Shown here piece by piece: positions 53,123 to 62,324 of a stretch of DNA of 64,000 bases (position 1 is the stretch's first letter; every line of letters begins with the position of its first letter). Source of the DNA: Gammaproteobacteria bacterium UBA5109 (GTDB taxonomy: Bacteria > Pseudomonadota > Gammaproteobacteria > Pseudomonadales > Pseudohongiellaceae); assembly GCA_002414385.1 (NCBI GenBank), contig DHZH01000006.1, positions 186,001 to 250,000 of the forward strand, written 5' to 3'. The position numbers were made by a program, and so were the translations under genes. The notes under the pieces are model-generated. The model was not told the origin of the DNA, did not search any database, and saw only the letters and a program-made list of their open reading frames with translations.

Positions 53123-54172
53123 ATGGCCAGGGAAAGTTTTACTATTTGCGGTGAGGAAGTTCTGCCCGGTCAACGCAAAACGCTGGAGCTTCCAGTTCCC
53201 AGCCTGTATACCCATACCCAGTTGAAAATGCCGATTCAGGTGATGCATGGGCGGTCTCCCGGCCCCTGCCTGTTTCTTTCCGCTGCCATTCATGGCGATG
53301 AAATCAACGGTGTTGAAATCATCCGCCGTGTGATCAACCTGAAGAATCTTAAACGCCTGAGTGGAACCCTGATCGCGGTCCCGGTAGTGAATATTTTCGG
53401 CTTTATCAATCAGTCGCGCTATCTGCCCGACAGGCGTGACCTGAACCGATCCTTTCCCGGATCAGAGTCCGGCTCCCTGGCCGCCAGAATTGCTTACCTC
53501 TTCCTTAATGATGTCATCGACAAATGTACGCATGGTATCGACATTCATACCGCCGCCATTCATCGTGAAAATTTCCCGCATATCCGCGCAGTACTGGATG
53601 ATCCGGAAACGGAACGTATGGCCAATGCTTTTGGCTCACCCCTTATTCTCGGCACCAGTATCATCGAAGGCTCGCTGAGGGAATCTGTCAAAGAAAAAGG
53701 CATCAGTATCATTGTCTATGAGGCCGGGGAAGCACTGCGCTTTAACGAAGTTTCGATAAGGGCAGGGGTGCGCGGAATCATCTCGGTGATGCGTGAGCTG
53801 GACATGCTGCCGAAACTGAAAAAGCCCAGAAAAGCTCCTGTCACTTTTGTGGCTAAAGACAGTAGATGGATACGGGCCCCGCAAAGCGGCATTGTCCGCC
53901 TGATCAAGCCACTGGGTTCAATGGTGTTAAAGGACGACGTCCTGGGTGTCGTTGCAGACCCCTTCGGGGAAAAAGAGCAGCAGGCCCTTTCGCCCTTTAA
54001 TGGAATCATCATCGGTAAAACCAACCTGCCACTGGTCAATGAAGGCGAGGCACTGTTTCACATTGCCAAAGTGGATCGCCTCAGGTCTGCGCAGGAACAG
54101 ATTGAAAAGTTTCAGACCAGGCTCGACCCCAACACTGACGAAATAGAAGCAAGGGAACCGCCGCTCAATTGA
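53123..54172 (+). CDS. M14-type deacylase (succinylglutamate desuccinylase/aspartoacylase family)
   Basis: A 349-residue zinc hydrolase. The zinc ligands are His57 and Glu60 (SAAIHGDEINGVE) and His142 (GIDIHTAA), with the catalytic Glu in IIVYEAGEA (Glu200). Residues ~245-330 add a beta-barrel domain (RWIRAPQSGIVRLIKPLGSMVLKDDVLGVV) that resembles biotinyl/lipoyl-like barrels, as in the AstE-like members. These enzymes remove acyl or amino acid groups from amides. Placed 78 bp after a RimK-like ligase on the same strand, it probably removes or trims what that ligase adds. Confidence 0.85.
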   Translation: MARESFTICGEEVLPGQRKTLELPVPSLYTHTQLKMPIQVMHGRSPGPCLFLSAAIHGDEINGVEIIRRVINLKNLKRLSGTLIAVPVVNIFGFINQSRYLPDRRDLNRSFPGSESGSLAARIAYLFLNDVIDKCTHGIDIHTAAIHRENFPHIRAVLDDPETERMANAFGSPLILGTSIIEGSLRESVKEKGISIIVYEAGEALRFNEVSIRAGVRGIISVMRELDMLPKLKKPRKAPVTFVAKDSRWIRAPQSGIVRLIKPLGSMVLKDDVLGVVADPFGEKEQQALSPFNGIIIGKTNLPLVNEGEALFHIAKVDRLRSAQEQIEKFQTRLDPNTDEIEAREPPLN

Positions 54173-54205
54173 GTGAAATTAACTGCTGTCAGTCAATGAT
54201 GAACT

Positions 54206-55597
54206 TCAGGACGAAGCTTCGGGGCTGTTACTGAGATTTCTGGTATAGCGAAGAATCCACCAGGTGATCAGCAGCCCGGCAAGCAGATTGCCGATGGCAG
54301 CACCTGTAAACAGGCCACCTATCCCGCCAAGCCAGGCACCCAGCAGTGCCAGCGGCACATAAAATATAAAAAAGCGAACAAAGCTGGTAATAAGTGCATT
54401 GCGCGGTGCATGCAGGGCATTAAAACTCGAGGCGCTGAGTACCATCATGCCCTGGAAAGCATAACTGATGGGCAGAATTCTCAACACCAGAATGATGACG
54501 TCCCTGACGGCCTGTTCGGGTGAAAAAATTGCTGCAATAAAGGGTGCAGTCAGGGCAATCAGGGCATACAGCACAAACTGCAGAAGCAGCACGAATTTAA
54601 GGGACAATTTCAGGCCATGCCGTAAACGACTGTACTGCTGGGCGCCGAAATTCTGACTGATAAAGGGTGGCAGACTCATGGACATGCCCAGCACGATGAT
54701 CAAGACCAGCGCTTCGATTCTGACCACCACACCAAAGGCGGCAACCGCTGCAGAGCCATAAACAGCCAGGGTCGCGGTGATCACACCGGTTGCCAGTGGG
54801 GTAATCATGTTGGCCAGGGCAGCGGGCAGGGCAATTTTCAGTAGCTGGCACCAGTCCTGAACCAGTTTGCCCAGGCCTGGCCAGAATATTTTCAGCATCT
54901 TTTCCCTGCCGGCCAGACAATACCAGATAAAAATATTGGTCAGCACCCAGGTGATGACGGTGGCAATAGCAGCCCCCTTGATGCCAAAAGCGGGCAGGGG
55001 ACCGGGGCCAAAAATCAACAGCGGATCAAGGCAGGCATTGATGCCGGCAGCTGACATCATCAGGCGTCCCTGGGTTTTGGAGTTGCCGGTGGCGCGCATC
55101 ACAGCCGTACCCGCAAACTGCACCAGAAAAAGCGGAATGCCCAGTAACCAGAAACTCAAAAAGTCATGGATAAATACCAGGGTGTCGGGGTCTGCACCCA
55201 TGCGCGTGAAAATCCAGGGGATGGAAGCGATGGCCGGATAGATCACCAGCAGACCAAAGAGATAGGCGAAGGCAACGGCCGCATAGGTGAATTCTTCTGC
55301 CTTTTCCCGCTTGTTGGCGCCGATAAATTTGGCCACCTGGGCCGAAGTCCCAATTGCCAGACCAACGCCGAGATAGGTGACCATGATCATGGCAGGAAAG
55401 GTAAAGCCAAAAGCCGCCAGTTCCTGGGTCCCCAGCAGACTGATAAACCAGGTATCGGCCAGGTAGAACAGTATCATGGCCACTGCACCGATGGTCACGG
55501 GCACGGATGTCCGGTAGATAACCTGGCCAACCGGGTCATGAACCAGGTCGGGTTTGGCAGAGGTATAGGACTGGCCTGTCAGCAGACGATAGAACAA
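54206..55597 (-). CDS. MATE family efflux transporter
   Basis: A 463-residue MATE (MatE) transporter with 12 hydrophobic segments in two halves. Typical parts are VPVTIGAVAMILFYLADTWFISLLGTQELAAFGFTFP in TM1-2 and the half-2 GVVVRIEALVLIIVLGMSMSLPPFISQNFGAQ. It exports drugs or metabolites in exchange for Na+ or H+. The only in-frame start that keeps TM1 intact is a TTG at 55597, with no strong ribosome site. An earlier stop 12 bp upstream rules out a longer start. Confidence 0.86.
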   Translation of the reverse strand: MFYRLLTGQSYTSAKPDLVHDPVGQVIYRTSVPVTIGAVAMILFYLADTWFISLLGTQELAAFGFTFPAMIMVTYLGVGLAIGTSAQVAKFIGANKREKAEEFTYAAVAFAYLFGLLVIYPAIASIPWIFTRMGADPDTLVFIHDFLSFWLLGIPLFLVQFAGTAVMRATGNSKTQGRLMMSAAGINACLDPLLIFGPGPLPAFGIKGAAIATVITWVLTNIFIWYCLAGREKMLKIFWPGLGKLVQDWCQLLKIALPAALANMITPLATGVITATLAVYGSAAVAAFGVVVRIEALVLIIVLGMSMSLPPFISQNFGAQQYSRLRHGLKLSLKFVLLLQFVLYALIALTAPFIAAIFSPEQAVRDVIILVLRILPISYAFQGMMVLSASSFNALHAPRNALITSFVRFFIFYVPLALLGAWLGGIGGLFTGAAIGNLLAGLLITWWILRYTRNLSNSPEASS

Positions 55598-55721
55598 ATC
55601 AGGAATTCATTATTGTTTGTAGAATAGTTGTCGGATTCTACATTATCTGTTGCTGAATTGTTCAGCCTTAGTAAGATACTGACATGAATGAGCTGATACA
55701 GGCAGGAAAGAGGAGAGCAAG

Positions 55722-57299
55722 GTGAAAAAAAGCACGGTTACTGCTGTTTTGAAGGGCTTCAAGGCAATTCTGGTTTTTGTTTTCTGTCTTGGTAATACTG
55801 TTGCGGCTTTTGCGCAGTCACATTCATCACAGCAGGTGGTTGAACTGATCAACGACTATCGCAGTGAACGTGAACAGCTGATCCTGCAGGATTTCGTCGA
55901 GCTGTTGTCCCTGCCCAATTCGGCAGTCAATCTCGACGATATGGAGAGAAATGTTGATCACATTCTTGGTCTGCTTGATTCAAGAGGATTCACTACCCGG
56001 CGCTTGCAGGCCGGCGGTGCGCCTTATGTCTATGCGGAACTGCTGAACCCGCAAGCCAGTGAAACGGTGCTGATCTATGCGCACTTTGATGGCCAGCCGG
56101 TGTTACCGGAAGACTGGGCCTATCCTCCCTTTACACCGACCCTGCTGGATGCTCCTTTGCAGGACAATGGTCAGCCGGTCGAGATCAGCGAAGTCACTGG
56201 CAGCTTTGATCCGGAATGGCGGCTCTACGCCCGTTCTGCCGGTGACGACAAAATGCCGGTCATTGCCTTGATTCACGTGCTTGATGCGCTCAGGGAAAAT
56301 GACATTCCCCTGTCCGTGAACCTTAAGGTATTGCTGGATGGCGAAGAGGAAATCGGCTCTCCGACCATCGGCAACATTATCGATAATAATCCGGGCCTGC
56401 TGGATGCAGATTTATTCCTGTTCTGTGACGGACCCATGCATCAGTCACGCCAGGCGCAACTGGTATTTGGCGTGCGCGGCAGCAAAACCCTCGACATGAC
56501 CACTTACGGGGCCAACCGACCGTTGCATTCCGGGCATTACGGCAACTGGGGGCCCAACCCCATCATGCAGATGGCCTATCTGCTGACCAGTATGCGAGAT
56601 GAAAGCGGAAGAATTCTGATTGACGGTTATTACGATCAGGTGGCGGCACTGACCGACCAGGAACTCACTGCCCTGGAAAACATGCCCGACATGACCGCCA
56701 GTTTGCAGAATGAACTGGCAGTAAATACACCGGAAGGCGATGGCATGCGCCTGGCCGAACTGGTGACCCTGCCGGCCATTAATGCCCGGGGCTTTTCAGC
56801 CGGCGGCGTTGGTAACCTGGGCAGCAATATTATTCTGACCTCCGCTACTGCATCACTCAATCTGCGCCTGGTGCCAGATCAGCAACCCGGTGACATCGAA
56901 ACACTGATTGAAAGACATATTACCCAGCAGGGCTTTCATATTATTTATGAAGATCCGACTGACGAGGTATTACGCAACAATGCTAAAGTCATCAAACTGG
57001 ACTGGCGGGGCGAGGGCGCGCCGGGACTCAGAACTTCCATGGATGGCCCCATGGCCAGACGCATGATTGCGCTGATGCAATCCATTACCCCGAACCTGAT
57101 ACTGACCCCTAACATGGGTGGTACGCTGCCTTTGGATGCTGTGGCTGAACGCATGGACACGCCGATTATCATCCTGCCACTGGCTAATCACGACAATAAC
57201 CAGCACGGTGAAAACGAAAACCTGCGAATACAGAATTTCTGGGATGCCATGGCCGTGTATGGCGCCGTACTGGCAACCTTTGGCAATAATTCAGAGTAA
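55722..57299 (+). CDS. Exported M20 family metallopeptidase
   Basis: A 525-residue exported peptidase with a GTG start at 55722 behind a strong AGGAGAG ribosome site. The signal peptide ends near AAFAQ (residue 32). The M20 zinc sites are visible: VLIYAHFDGQPVLPEDW with its His/Asp, the ARSAGDDKMPV Asp, and LLDGEEEIGSPT (catalytic Glu pair). Ligands in NHDNNQHGENENLR lie near the C-terminus. It resembles the peptidase dipeptidase or carboxypeptidase members (DapE/ArgE/CNDP group) with a dimerisation domain at residues ~240-390. It likely degrades short peptides in the periplasm. Confidence 0.84.
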   Translation: MKKSTVTAVLKGFKAILVFVFCLGNTVAAFAQSHSSQQVVELINDYRSEREQLILQDFVELLSLPNSAVNLDDMERNVDHILGLLDSRGFTTRRLQAGGAPYVYAELLNPQASETVLIYAHFDGQPVLPEDWAYPPFTPTLLDAPLQDNGQPVEISEVTGSFDPEWRLYARSAGDDKMPVIALIHVLDALRENDIPLSVNLKVLLDGEEEIGSPTIGNIIDNNPGLLDADLFLFCDGPMHQSRQAQLVFGVRGSKTLDMTTYGANRPLHSGHYGNWGPNPIMQMAYLLTSMRDESGRILIDGYYDQVAALTDQELTALENMPDMTASLQNELAVNTPEGDGMRLAELVTLPAINARGFSAGGVGNLGSNIILTSATASLNLRLVPDQQPGDIETLIERHITQQGFHIIYEDPTDEVLRNNAKVIKLDWRGEGAPGLRTSMDGPMARRMIALMQSITPNLILTPNMGGTLPLDAVAERMDTPIIILPLANHDNNQHGENENLRIQNFWDAMAVYGAVLATFGNNSE

Positions 57300-57305
57300 G
57301 CTAAA

Positions 57306-58019
57306 ATGATCACGCTTCACCCTTATCATGCTTTAGGCAAGGCCAGTCATGGCTGGCTCAAATCCAGCCACCATTTCAGTTTTGCCGATTACTACAATCC
57401 CCGGCGCATGGGCTTTGGTTCGCTGCTGGTGATCAATGATGACTGGATCAAGGCCGGCACCGGCTTTCCGCCGCATCCGCACCGCAACATGGAAATAATC
57501 ACCTATGTGCGTTCGGGCGCAGTGACGCATGAAGACAACCGGGGCCACAAAGGTGTCACAAAAAATGGCGAAGTGCAGGTCATGAGCGCCGGTACCGGCA
57601 TCGTTCATTCAGAATACAACATGGGTAACTCTCCACTAGTGTTGTATCAAATCTGGATCAAACCCAACAAAGCCAACATCAAACCACGCTGGGAAGCCAA
57701 AAAATTTCCAACTGCAAGCAGCAAAGATGCACTGACCCTGCTGGTCTCCGGCTACCCGGAAGATAAAGGCAAGGCCTTGTTCATTCAGCAGGAAGCCAGA
57801 CTCTTTGGCGGGAAACTCAAGGCAGGCACAAGGCTAGAACACCCTGTCAGGCACCAGGCTTATGTGCTGGCCTCGGAAGGCAGGTTTGAAATCCGCGATG
57901 GCGAGGGCAAGACCACACTGAATAAAGGCGATGGGGCTGAAGTCACAAAAAGTAAATCTATGACGATCACGGCACTCACAGACTGCGAAGTAGTCGTGAT
58001 TGATGCGCCGGCTAAATAA
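57306..58019 (+). CDS. Pirin family protein
   Basis: A 237-residue bicupin of the pirin family. The first cupin has the metal site HPHRNMEIITYVRSGAVTHEDNRGHKGVTKNGEVQVMSAGTGIVHSEYN (His, His, His and Glu ligands). The second cupin is degenerate (ASEGRFEIRDGEGKT). Pirins bind Fe and are reported as quercetinases or regulators. It starts 6 bp after the M20 peptidase stop, so the two are probably co-transcribed. Confidence 0.88.
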   Translation: MITLHPYHALGKASHGWLKSSHHFSFADYYNPRRMGFGSLLVINDDWIKAGTGFPPHPHRNMEIITYVRSGAVTHEDNRGHKGVTKNGEVQVMSAGTGIVHSEYNMGNSPLVLYQIWIKPNKANIKPRWEAKKFPTASSKDALTLLVSGYPEDKGKALFIQQEARLFGGKLKAGTRLEHPVRHQAYVLASEGRFEIRDGEGKTTLNKGDGAEVTKSKSMTITALTDCEVVVIDAPAK

Positions 58020-58153
58020 TCAATCAGTTTTCATAGGCAGGGTAATTTCTGCATTCCGGAGCAGAATTTAAGGCTGTTTAAAACTTATTATTTGCAGCTT
58101 AGTAGCTGATTTCAGCTTGTCATCGACAGCGGTGAGGACTAGTATCTGAAAGC

Positions 58154-58549
58154 ATGAGGTGGTTGAACTCAAAAATTTTAAGCGTTGTTGTCCTGCTGGT
58201 CTTTGCCGGGCAGGTAGTGGCTATGCCATTTATGGCCTGCTGTGAGGATATGCTTCAGTTAAGTGATATGAATACCATGCAACCAGCCATGGAACAAACT
58301 GCGCAATCCCATGATTTAAATATGCATGTGCAGGCAGAGCCTTCCATGCACGATCATAAACATATGCCGGGTCAGGATCAGGAAAGTCATTCCGGAATGG
58401 ATTGTGATTTTTGCGGCGTCATATCCATAGCCTTGCAATCAGAAATTGCCGCATCTCAGAAATACCCAACAAAATTATCGGTTTTTTTTAATTCTGTAAC
58501 ACATCCCCCCTTCAACAATAGCTATTATCGACCACCCATTACTGCCTGA
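58154..58549 (+). CDS. Exported Met/His/Cys-rich protein, predicted metal-binding (CopL-like)
   Basis: A 131-residue protein with an N-terminal hydrophobic signal (ILSVVVLLVFAGQVVA). The mature part is rich in Met, His and Cys: MACCEDM, then MHDHKHMPGQDQ and SGMDCDFCGVI. The architecture resembles short proteins before copper genes such as CopL/DUF2946-like ones. It lies upstream of copC and copD, so periplasmic copper binding or regulation is likely. No exact family was confirmed by reading. Confidence 0.6.
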   Translation: MRWLNSKILSVVVLLVFAGQVVAMPFMACCEDMLQLSDMNTMQPAMEQTAQSHDLNMHVQAEPSMHDHKHMPGQDQESHSGMDCDFCGVISIALQSEIAASQKYPTKLSVFFNSVTHPPFNNSYYRPPITA

Positions 58550-58638
58550 TACAGGGTTAGTGTGTCTGCACAAATCGTGCATAAGGTGCAAAGATAGCCT
58601 CAGTTGTCTGTAGTTAGTCGTTGCGTAGTAACCCTGTA
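58550..58638. other. Long inverted repeat flanking an 89-nt intergenic stem region
   Basis: TACAGGGTTA (58550-58559), starting right after a stop codon, is perfectly inverted at 58629-58638 (TAACCCTGTA). Between them is a smaller GCAC-AAATC-GTGC hairpin. The region could form a branched RNA structure before the cytochrome gene at 58710. Confidence 0.4.
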
Positions 58639-58709
58639 AAGAACAGTAAAGCTGTATCACTTGCTTTAATTGGCAATACAACATCAAGCTTGCAAATACA
58701 GGACAAAGT

Positions 58710-59177
58710 GTGACTAAGCAACCAATCAAAAATATCTGTCTATTACTGATGTTATGTGGATTCTTACTGGGTTTGGCAGCATGTACAGATAGTACGGAGT
58801 ATGCAGAAGTTAACAACGAAACCGGACGTTGGTATAGCACAGCCCAGATTAATGAGGGCAATATTTTATTTCAGCAGTTTTGTGCAGTTTGTCACGGAGA
58901 CCAGGCGCAGGGCCTGGCGGAAGATTGGCGGGTACGGGACAGCGAGGGAAATTTACCCCCTCCGCCGCTGAATGGGACAGCGCATGCCTGGCATCATCCG
59001 CTTGCTGTCCTGGATCAGGTTATTGCTGAAGGAGGTGCTTTATATGAAGGGAATATGCCCGGTTTTTCAGGGCAACTTGACAAAGAGGAACGACACGCAG
59101 TTATCGCCTATTTTCAGAGTCTTTGGAATGATGAAATTTATCAGAACTGGCTGCGGATTAATGATCAACAGAATTAA
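58710..59177 (+). CDS. Lipoprotein monohaem cytochrome c
   Basis: A 155-residue lipoprotein with leader and lipobox LAAC, starting at GTG 58710 after AGGA. One haem site FCAVCHGDQAQG is followed by a conserved PGFSGQLDKEERHAVIAYFQSLW at the end of the cytochrome fold; Met in GNMPGFSG is the likely sixth ligand. It is anchored in the periplasm, possibly to the inner or outer membrane. It lies in the copper locus between a metal-rich protein and CopC; in similar loci such cytochromes are thought to serve redox steps. Confidence 0.8.
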   Translation: MTKQPIKNICLLLMLCGFLLGLAACTDSTEYAEVNNETGRWYSTAQINEGNILFQQFCAVCHGDQAQGLAEDWRVRDSEGNLPPPPLNGTAHAWHHPLAVLDQVIAEGGALYEGNMPGFSGQLDKEERHAVIAYFQSLWNDEIYQNWLRINDQQN

Positions 59178-59224
59178 CAATAAAACCTGAATTTATTTCG
59201 TTTTATTTATTAAGGAGTAAAACC

Positions 59225-59593
59225 ATGAGAATCATTCAATATAGTTTAAAAGTTTTCATTTTAGGGGCCTGGTTTATATTGTCGCCAGGCAGTTTTGCCC
59301 ATACAGGTTTATCTGCATCCACGCCTGCTGACGGCGCCATTCTGCATCAGGGGCCGGATAACATTCATTTAAACTTCACAGAGGCAGTGCGGTTGGTACG
59401 GGTAACTCTGCACAATGATTCCGGGAGTGAGATTGATCTGGAGTTCAATCCGGTGGCGGCTGCTCAAAGTGATTTTTCTGTCGAATTTCCTGCGCTCCAG
59501 GCGGATTCCTATATTCTGCAATGGACAATACTGGGCGCAGACAGCCACAGAGTCGAAGGCGAAATAAGTTTTACTGTTGATCCTGACGCCTGA
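59225..59593 (+). CDS. copC: Periplasmic copper-binding protein CopC
   Basis: A 122-residue protein with a signal peptide ending at GSFA so that His becomes the mature N-terminus (AHTGLSASTPADGA), the Cu(II) ligand position of CopC. The body has the CopC beta-sandwich pattern: GPDNIHLNFTEAVRLVRVTLHND, then the GADSHRVEGEISFTV strand with another His. CopC binds periplasmic copper and delivers it to CopD. A strong AAGGAG site precedes the ATG. copD lies 1.5 kb downstream. Confidence 0.9.
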   Translation: MRIIQYSLKVFILGAWFILSPGSFAHTGLSASTPADGAILHQGPDNIHLNFTEAVRLVRVTLHNDSGSEIDLEFNPVAAAQSDFSVEFPALQADSYILQWTILGADSHRVEGEISFTVDPDA

Positions 59594-59726
59594 ATGAGAT
59601 TGAAAAAACGCGTGTCAGTGACATAGGCGATAGCGTTATAAGGGACATAAACATATCTGAAGACTTGCCCATTTCTGAATGAAAGTCAGTGAAAGGATAG
59701 GGTGAAAGTAAAGTAAGGAGGCGTCA

Positions 59727-61064
59727 ATGAGTGGTCACGATAACCGTCATACAAATTATGCCAAAAACAGTCTTTCCCTGTGGGGGGCTGTTTCCATGGG
59801 CACCGGGGTAATGATTGGTGCCGGCATCTTTGCCCTGACTGGCCAGATAGCGGGACTTGCCCGCGAATGGTTCCCCCTGGCATTCCTGGTAGCTGCAGTT
59901 ATTGCCGGATTCTCAGCCTATTCCTATGTCAGGATGGCAAACACCTGGCCATCTGCCGGCGGTATTGCCATGTTTCTGGAAAAGTCCTATGGCAAAGGCA
60001 CGATGACTGCAGCATGTGCACTGCTAATGTATTTTTCCATGGTGATCAATGAAAGTCTGGTCGCCAGGACCTTTGGTACTTATACCCTGCAATTGTTTGG
60101 CGAGAGCGCTGATGAGCGTTTAATACCGGTGCTCGCGGTGGGGCTGCTTGTATTTGCTTTCCTGATTAACATTCTGAGTAATAAATTTATTCAGACTTTT
60201 TCATTTTTCATGGCGTTTATAAAAATTGGCGGACTGGCGTTATTGGCCGGAGGTGGCCTCTGGGCTTCAGGTCTGAGTTTTGAAAGTACCTCTGTGGCCC
60301 CCGAAGAAACCAGTCTGTCAGGATTCCTGGGCGCCGTGGCACTGGGCATCCTGGCCTATAAAGGTTTTACTACCATTACCAACAGCGGTTCAGAAATAGT
60401 TGAACCACATAAAAATGTGGGCAGAGCCATTATTATTTCATTGCTGATCTGTACAGTTATTTACCTGATGGTTGCTTTTGCCGTTGGCGGCAATCTTTCC
60501 ATTAATGAAATAGTTACTGCCAGGGATTACTCTCTGGCACAAGCCGCAAGGCCAGCCTTTGGAGAGGCCGGGCTGCAGATTACAGTCATCTTCGCTATTG
60601 TGGCGACAGTTTCAGGGGTGATTGCCAGTGTCTTTGCAGTCTCCAGAATGCTGGCCATGTTGACAGACATGAAGCTGGTCCCGCATAGCCACTTCGGAAT
60701 GCCCGGAACGATACAACGTCATACACTGGTTTACACGATTGTGCTGGCTATTCTGTTAGCGGTTTTCTTCGATCTGAGCCGCATCGCTTCATTAGGCGCC
60801 ATTTTTTATATCCTGATGGATATCGCCATTCATTGGGGAGTTTTTCGCTATGTTCGAGAAGAAGCCAAAGCTAATGCTTTTATTTTACTGACGGCCATCT
60901 TGCTGGATGTGGTCGTCCTCGGCGCATTTATCTGGATAAAGATCCAGTCCGACATGCTGGTCATCTGGGCGGCCCTGATTGGATTGGTCCTTATTTTTGC
61001 AGGTGAAAAGTGGTTTCTGGGTAATCATTCCCAAAAAGGTAATGAGCATGAAGCCGGCAATTAA
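59727..61064 (+). CDS. APC family amino acid permease
   Basis: A 445-residue membrane protein with about 12 hydrophobic segments. The APC first-helix signature is LSLWGAVSMGTGVMIGAGIFALTGQIAG (broken helix with GxG), and helix 6 lies in AVALGILAYKGFTTITNSGSEI. It resembles YfnA/CAT-like permeases, which take up amino acids or other small cations. A strong AAGGAGG site precedes the ATG. It lies between copC and copD but no copper link for this family is known, so it may be only a neighbour. Confidence 0.83.
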   Translation: MSGHDNRHTNYAKNSLSLWGAVSMGTGVMIGAGIFALTGQIAGLAREWFPLAFLVAAVIAGFSAYSYVRMANTWPSAGGIAMFLEKSYGKGTMTAACALLMYFSMVINESLVARTFGTYTLQLFGESADERLIPVLAVGLLVFAFLINILSNKFIQTFSFFMAFIKIGGLALLAGGGLWASGLSFESTSVAPEETSLSGFLGAVALGILAYKGFTTITNSGSEIVEPHKNVGRAIIISLLICTVIYLMVAFAVGGNLSINEIVTARDYSLAQAARPAFGEAGLQITVIFAIVATVSGVIASVFAVSRMLAMLTDMKLVPHSHFGMPGTIQRHTLVYTIVLAILLAVFFDLSRIASLGAIFYILMDIAIHWGVFRYVREEAKANAFILLTAILLDVVVLGAFIWIKIQSDMLVIWAALIGLVLIFAGEKWFLGNHSQKGNEHEAGN

Positions 61065-61114
61065 TCCAGGCAGCATGACTTGCTGCCGCTGAAGCAAAGG
61101 GAGATGCAGTACTG

Positions 61115-61981
61115 ATGTGGGATTTCACTATCGTGCTTTTTAAATTCCTGAGCCTGGTAGCGACAGCAATGTTGCTGGGTGGAATCTTCTGCTTTTATCT
61201 GTTCGGACAAACAAGCCTGAATACCAGGCTTCATATTCGAAATTATATCGGCGTAGCGGTACTTATCGGGCTGCCGGCTTCCATGCTGTTTTTTTTCTCG
61301 CAAATTGGCGCCATTAATCAAACTGGAATCAGCGGTATGTTCGATTTTCAGCTTGCCGGGATTCTGGCCCAGTCCGGTCTTGGTGACACCACAGGCTTGA
61401 GGGTATTGGGTTTTATTCTTGGTGCAGGACTTGCCCTGTTGCTATTCAGGTTAAACAGTATTCTCCTGGCAGTTGGCACTGCACTGGTGATTGTATCCCT
61501 GACTACCTCTTTTGGATTTATCGGGCATGTCAGCACTTTAGCCATACCGGCCAGGTTCAGTCTTTCTGTGCATGTAATGGCGATGGCCCTGTGGGCAGGA
61601 TCCTTTTATCCGCTTTGGTTTATTTGTGGCAGAGAAAATAGGCTCCAGGTCGAGCGAATCATGAAAAAATTCGGCGAAATTGCAGTCGCTATCGTCGCAG
61701 TACTGATTATTAGCGGAATCTATCTATTAAGTCAGTTGCTGGGCAGTGTTGAAGAACTGTTTACCACGGCCTATGGCATAAGTCTCACCGCGAAACTTGT
61801 CGGGGTGGCAGCTCTTTTATTACTGGCAGCTGCCAACAAGTTCAGGCTTGTTCCCGGATTGCAGAAGAGTTCAGGTGAGACAAAACTCAAACGTTCGATA
61901 ATGCTTGAAATGCTAGTGGCGCTATCCGTGTTAGTACTGACAGCATTTTTCACGACCCTGGTTGGCCCGCAGCAAGCATGA
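61115..61981 (+). CDS. copD: CopD family copper-transport membrane protein
   Basis: A 288-residue membrane protein with about eight hydrophobic segments and a CopD domain. Markers are the first-helix FLSLVATAMLLGGIFCFYLF, VHVMAMALWAGSFYPLW in the middle (His and Trp near the periplasmic face), and the closing TAYGISLTAKLVGVAALLLLAAANKFRLVP. CopD is thought to bring copper across the inner membrane together with CopC. It starts 51 bp after the APC permease. The genes copC and copD are separate, not fused. Confidence 0.86.
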   Translation: MWDFTIVLFKFLSLVATAMLLGGIFCFYLFGQTSLNTRLHIRNYIGVAVLIGLPASMLFFFSQIGAINQTGISGMFDFQLAGILAQSGLGDTTGLRVLGFILGAGLALLLFRLNSILLAVGTALVIVSLTTSFGFIGHVSTLAIPARFSLSVHVMAMALWAGSFYPLWFICGRENRLQVERIMKKFGEIAVAIVAVLIISGIYLLSQLLGSVEELFTTAYGISLTAKLVGVAALLLLAAANKFRLVPGLQKSSGETKLKRSIMLEMLVALSVLVLTAFFTTLVGPQQA

Positions 61982-62030
61982 AAATGCAGTAAAAAATTTA
62001 TTAAAACGAAAAACTATCAGGAGATAGAAA

Positions 62031-62285
62031 ATGAAACTGAATGCCAGTGCTTTAGCGCTCTCTTTCGCCATCGTGACAGCTATTTTATGGCTCGTCTGCA
62101 GTTTGATTGTTGTATTGCTGCCACAGATGGCAATGAATATGAGCGGCAATATGATGCACGCGGATTTTTCCGGGATGCAATGGACTATGAACTTTATCGG
62201 TTTTCTATTTGGTTTGATTGTCTGGGTTGTTATAGCCGGCGTTACAGGATGGCTGATAGCAACGGTTTATAACAGGCTGGTTTAA
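62031..62285 (+). CDS. DUF5676 family small membrane protein
   Basis: An 84-residue protein with two membrane helices (ALSFAIVTAILWLVCSLIVVLLP and FIGFLFGLIVWVVIAGVTGW) and a Met-rich loop between them (MAMNMSGNMMHADFSGM). This matches DUF5676, a family common next to heavy-metal genes. A strong AGGAG site precedes the ATG 49 bp after copD. The Met loop may bind copper in the periplasm. The function is not known. Confidence 0.78.
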   Translation: MKLNASALALSFAIVTAILWLVCSLIVVLLPQMAMNMSGNMMHADFSGMQWTMNFIGFLFGLIVWVVIAGVTGWLIATVYNRLV

Positions 62286-62324
62286 TAGCCTATACAGGAA
62301 TTTTGCAGGCCGCCATTGGCGGAC

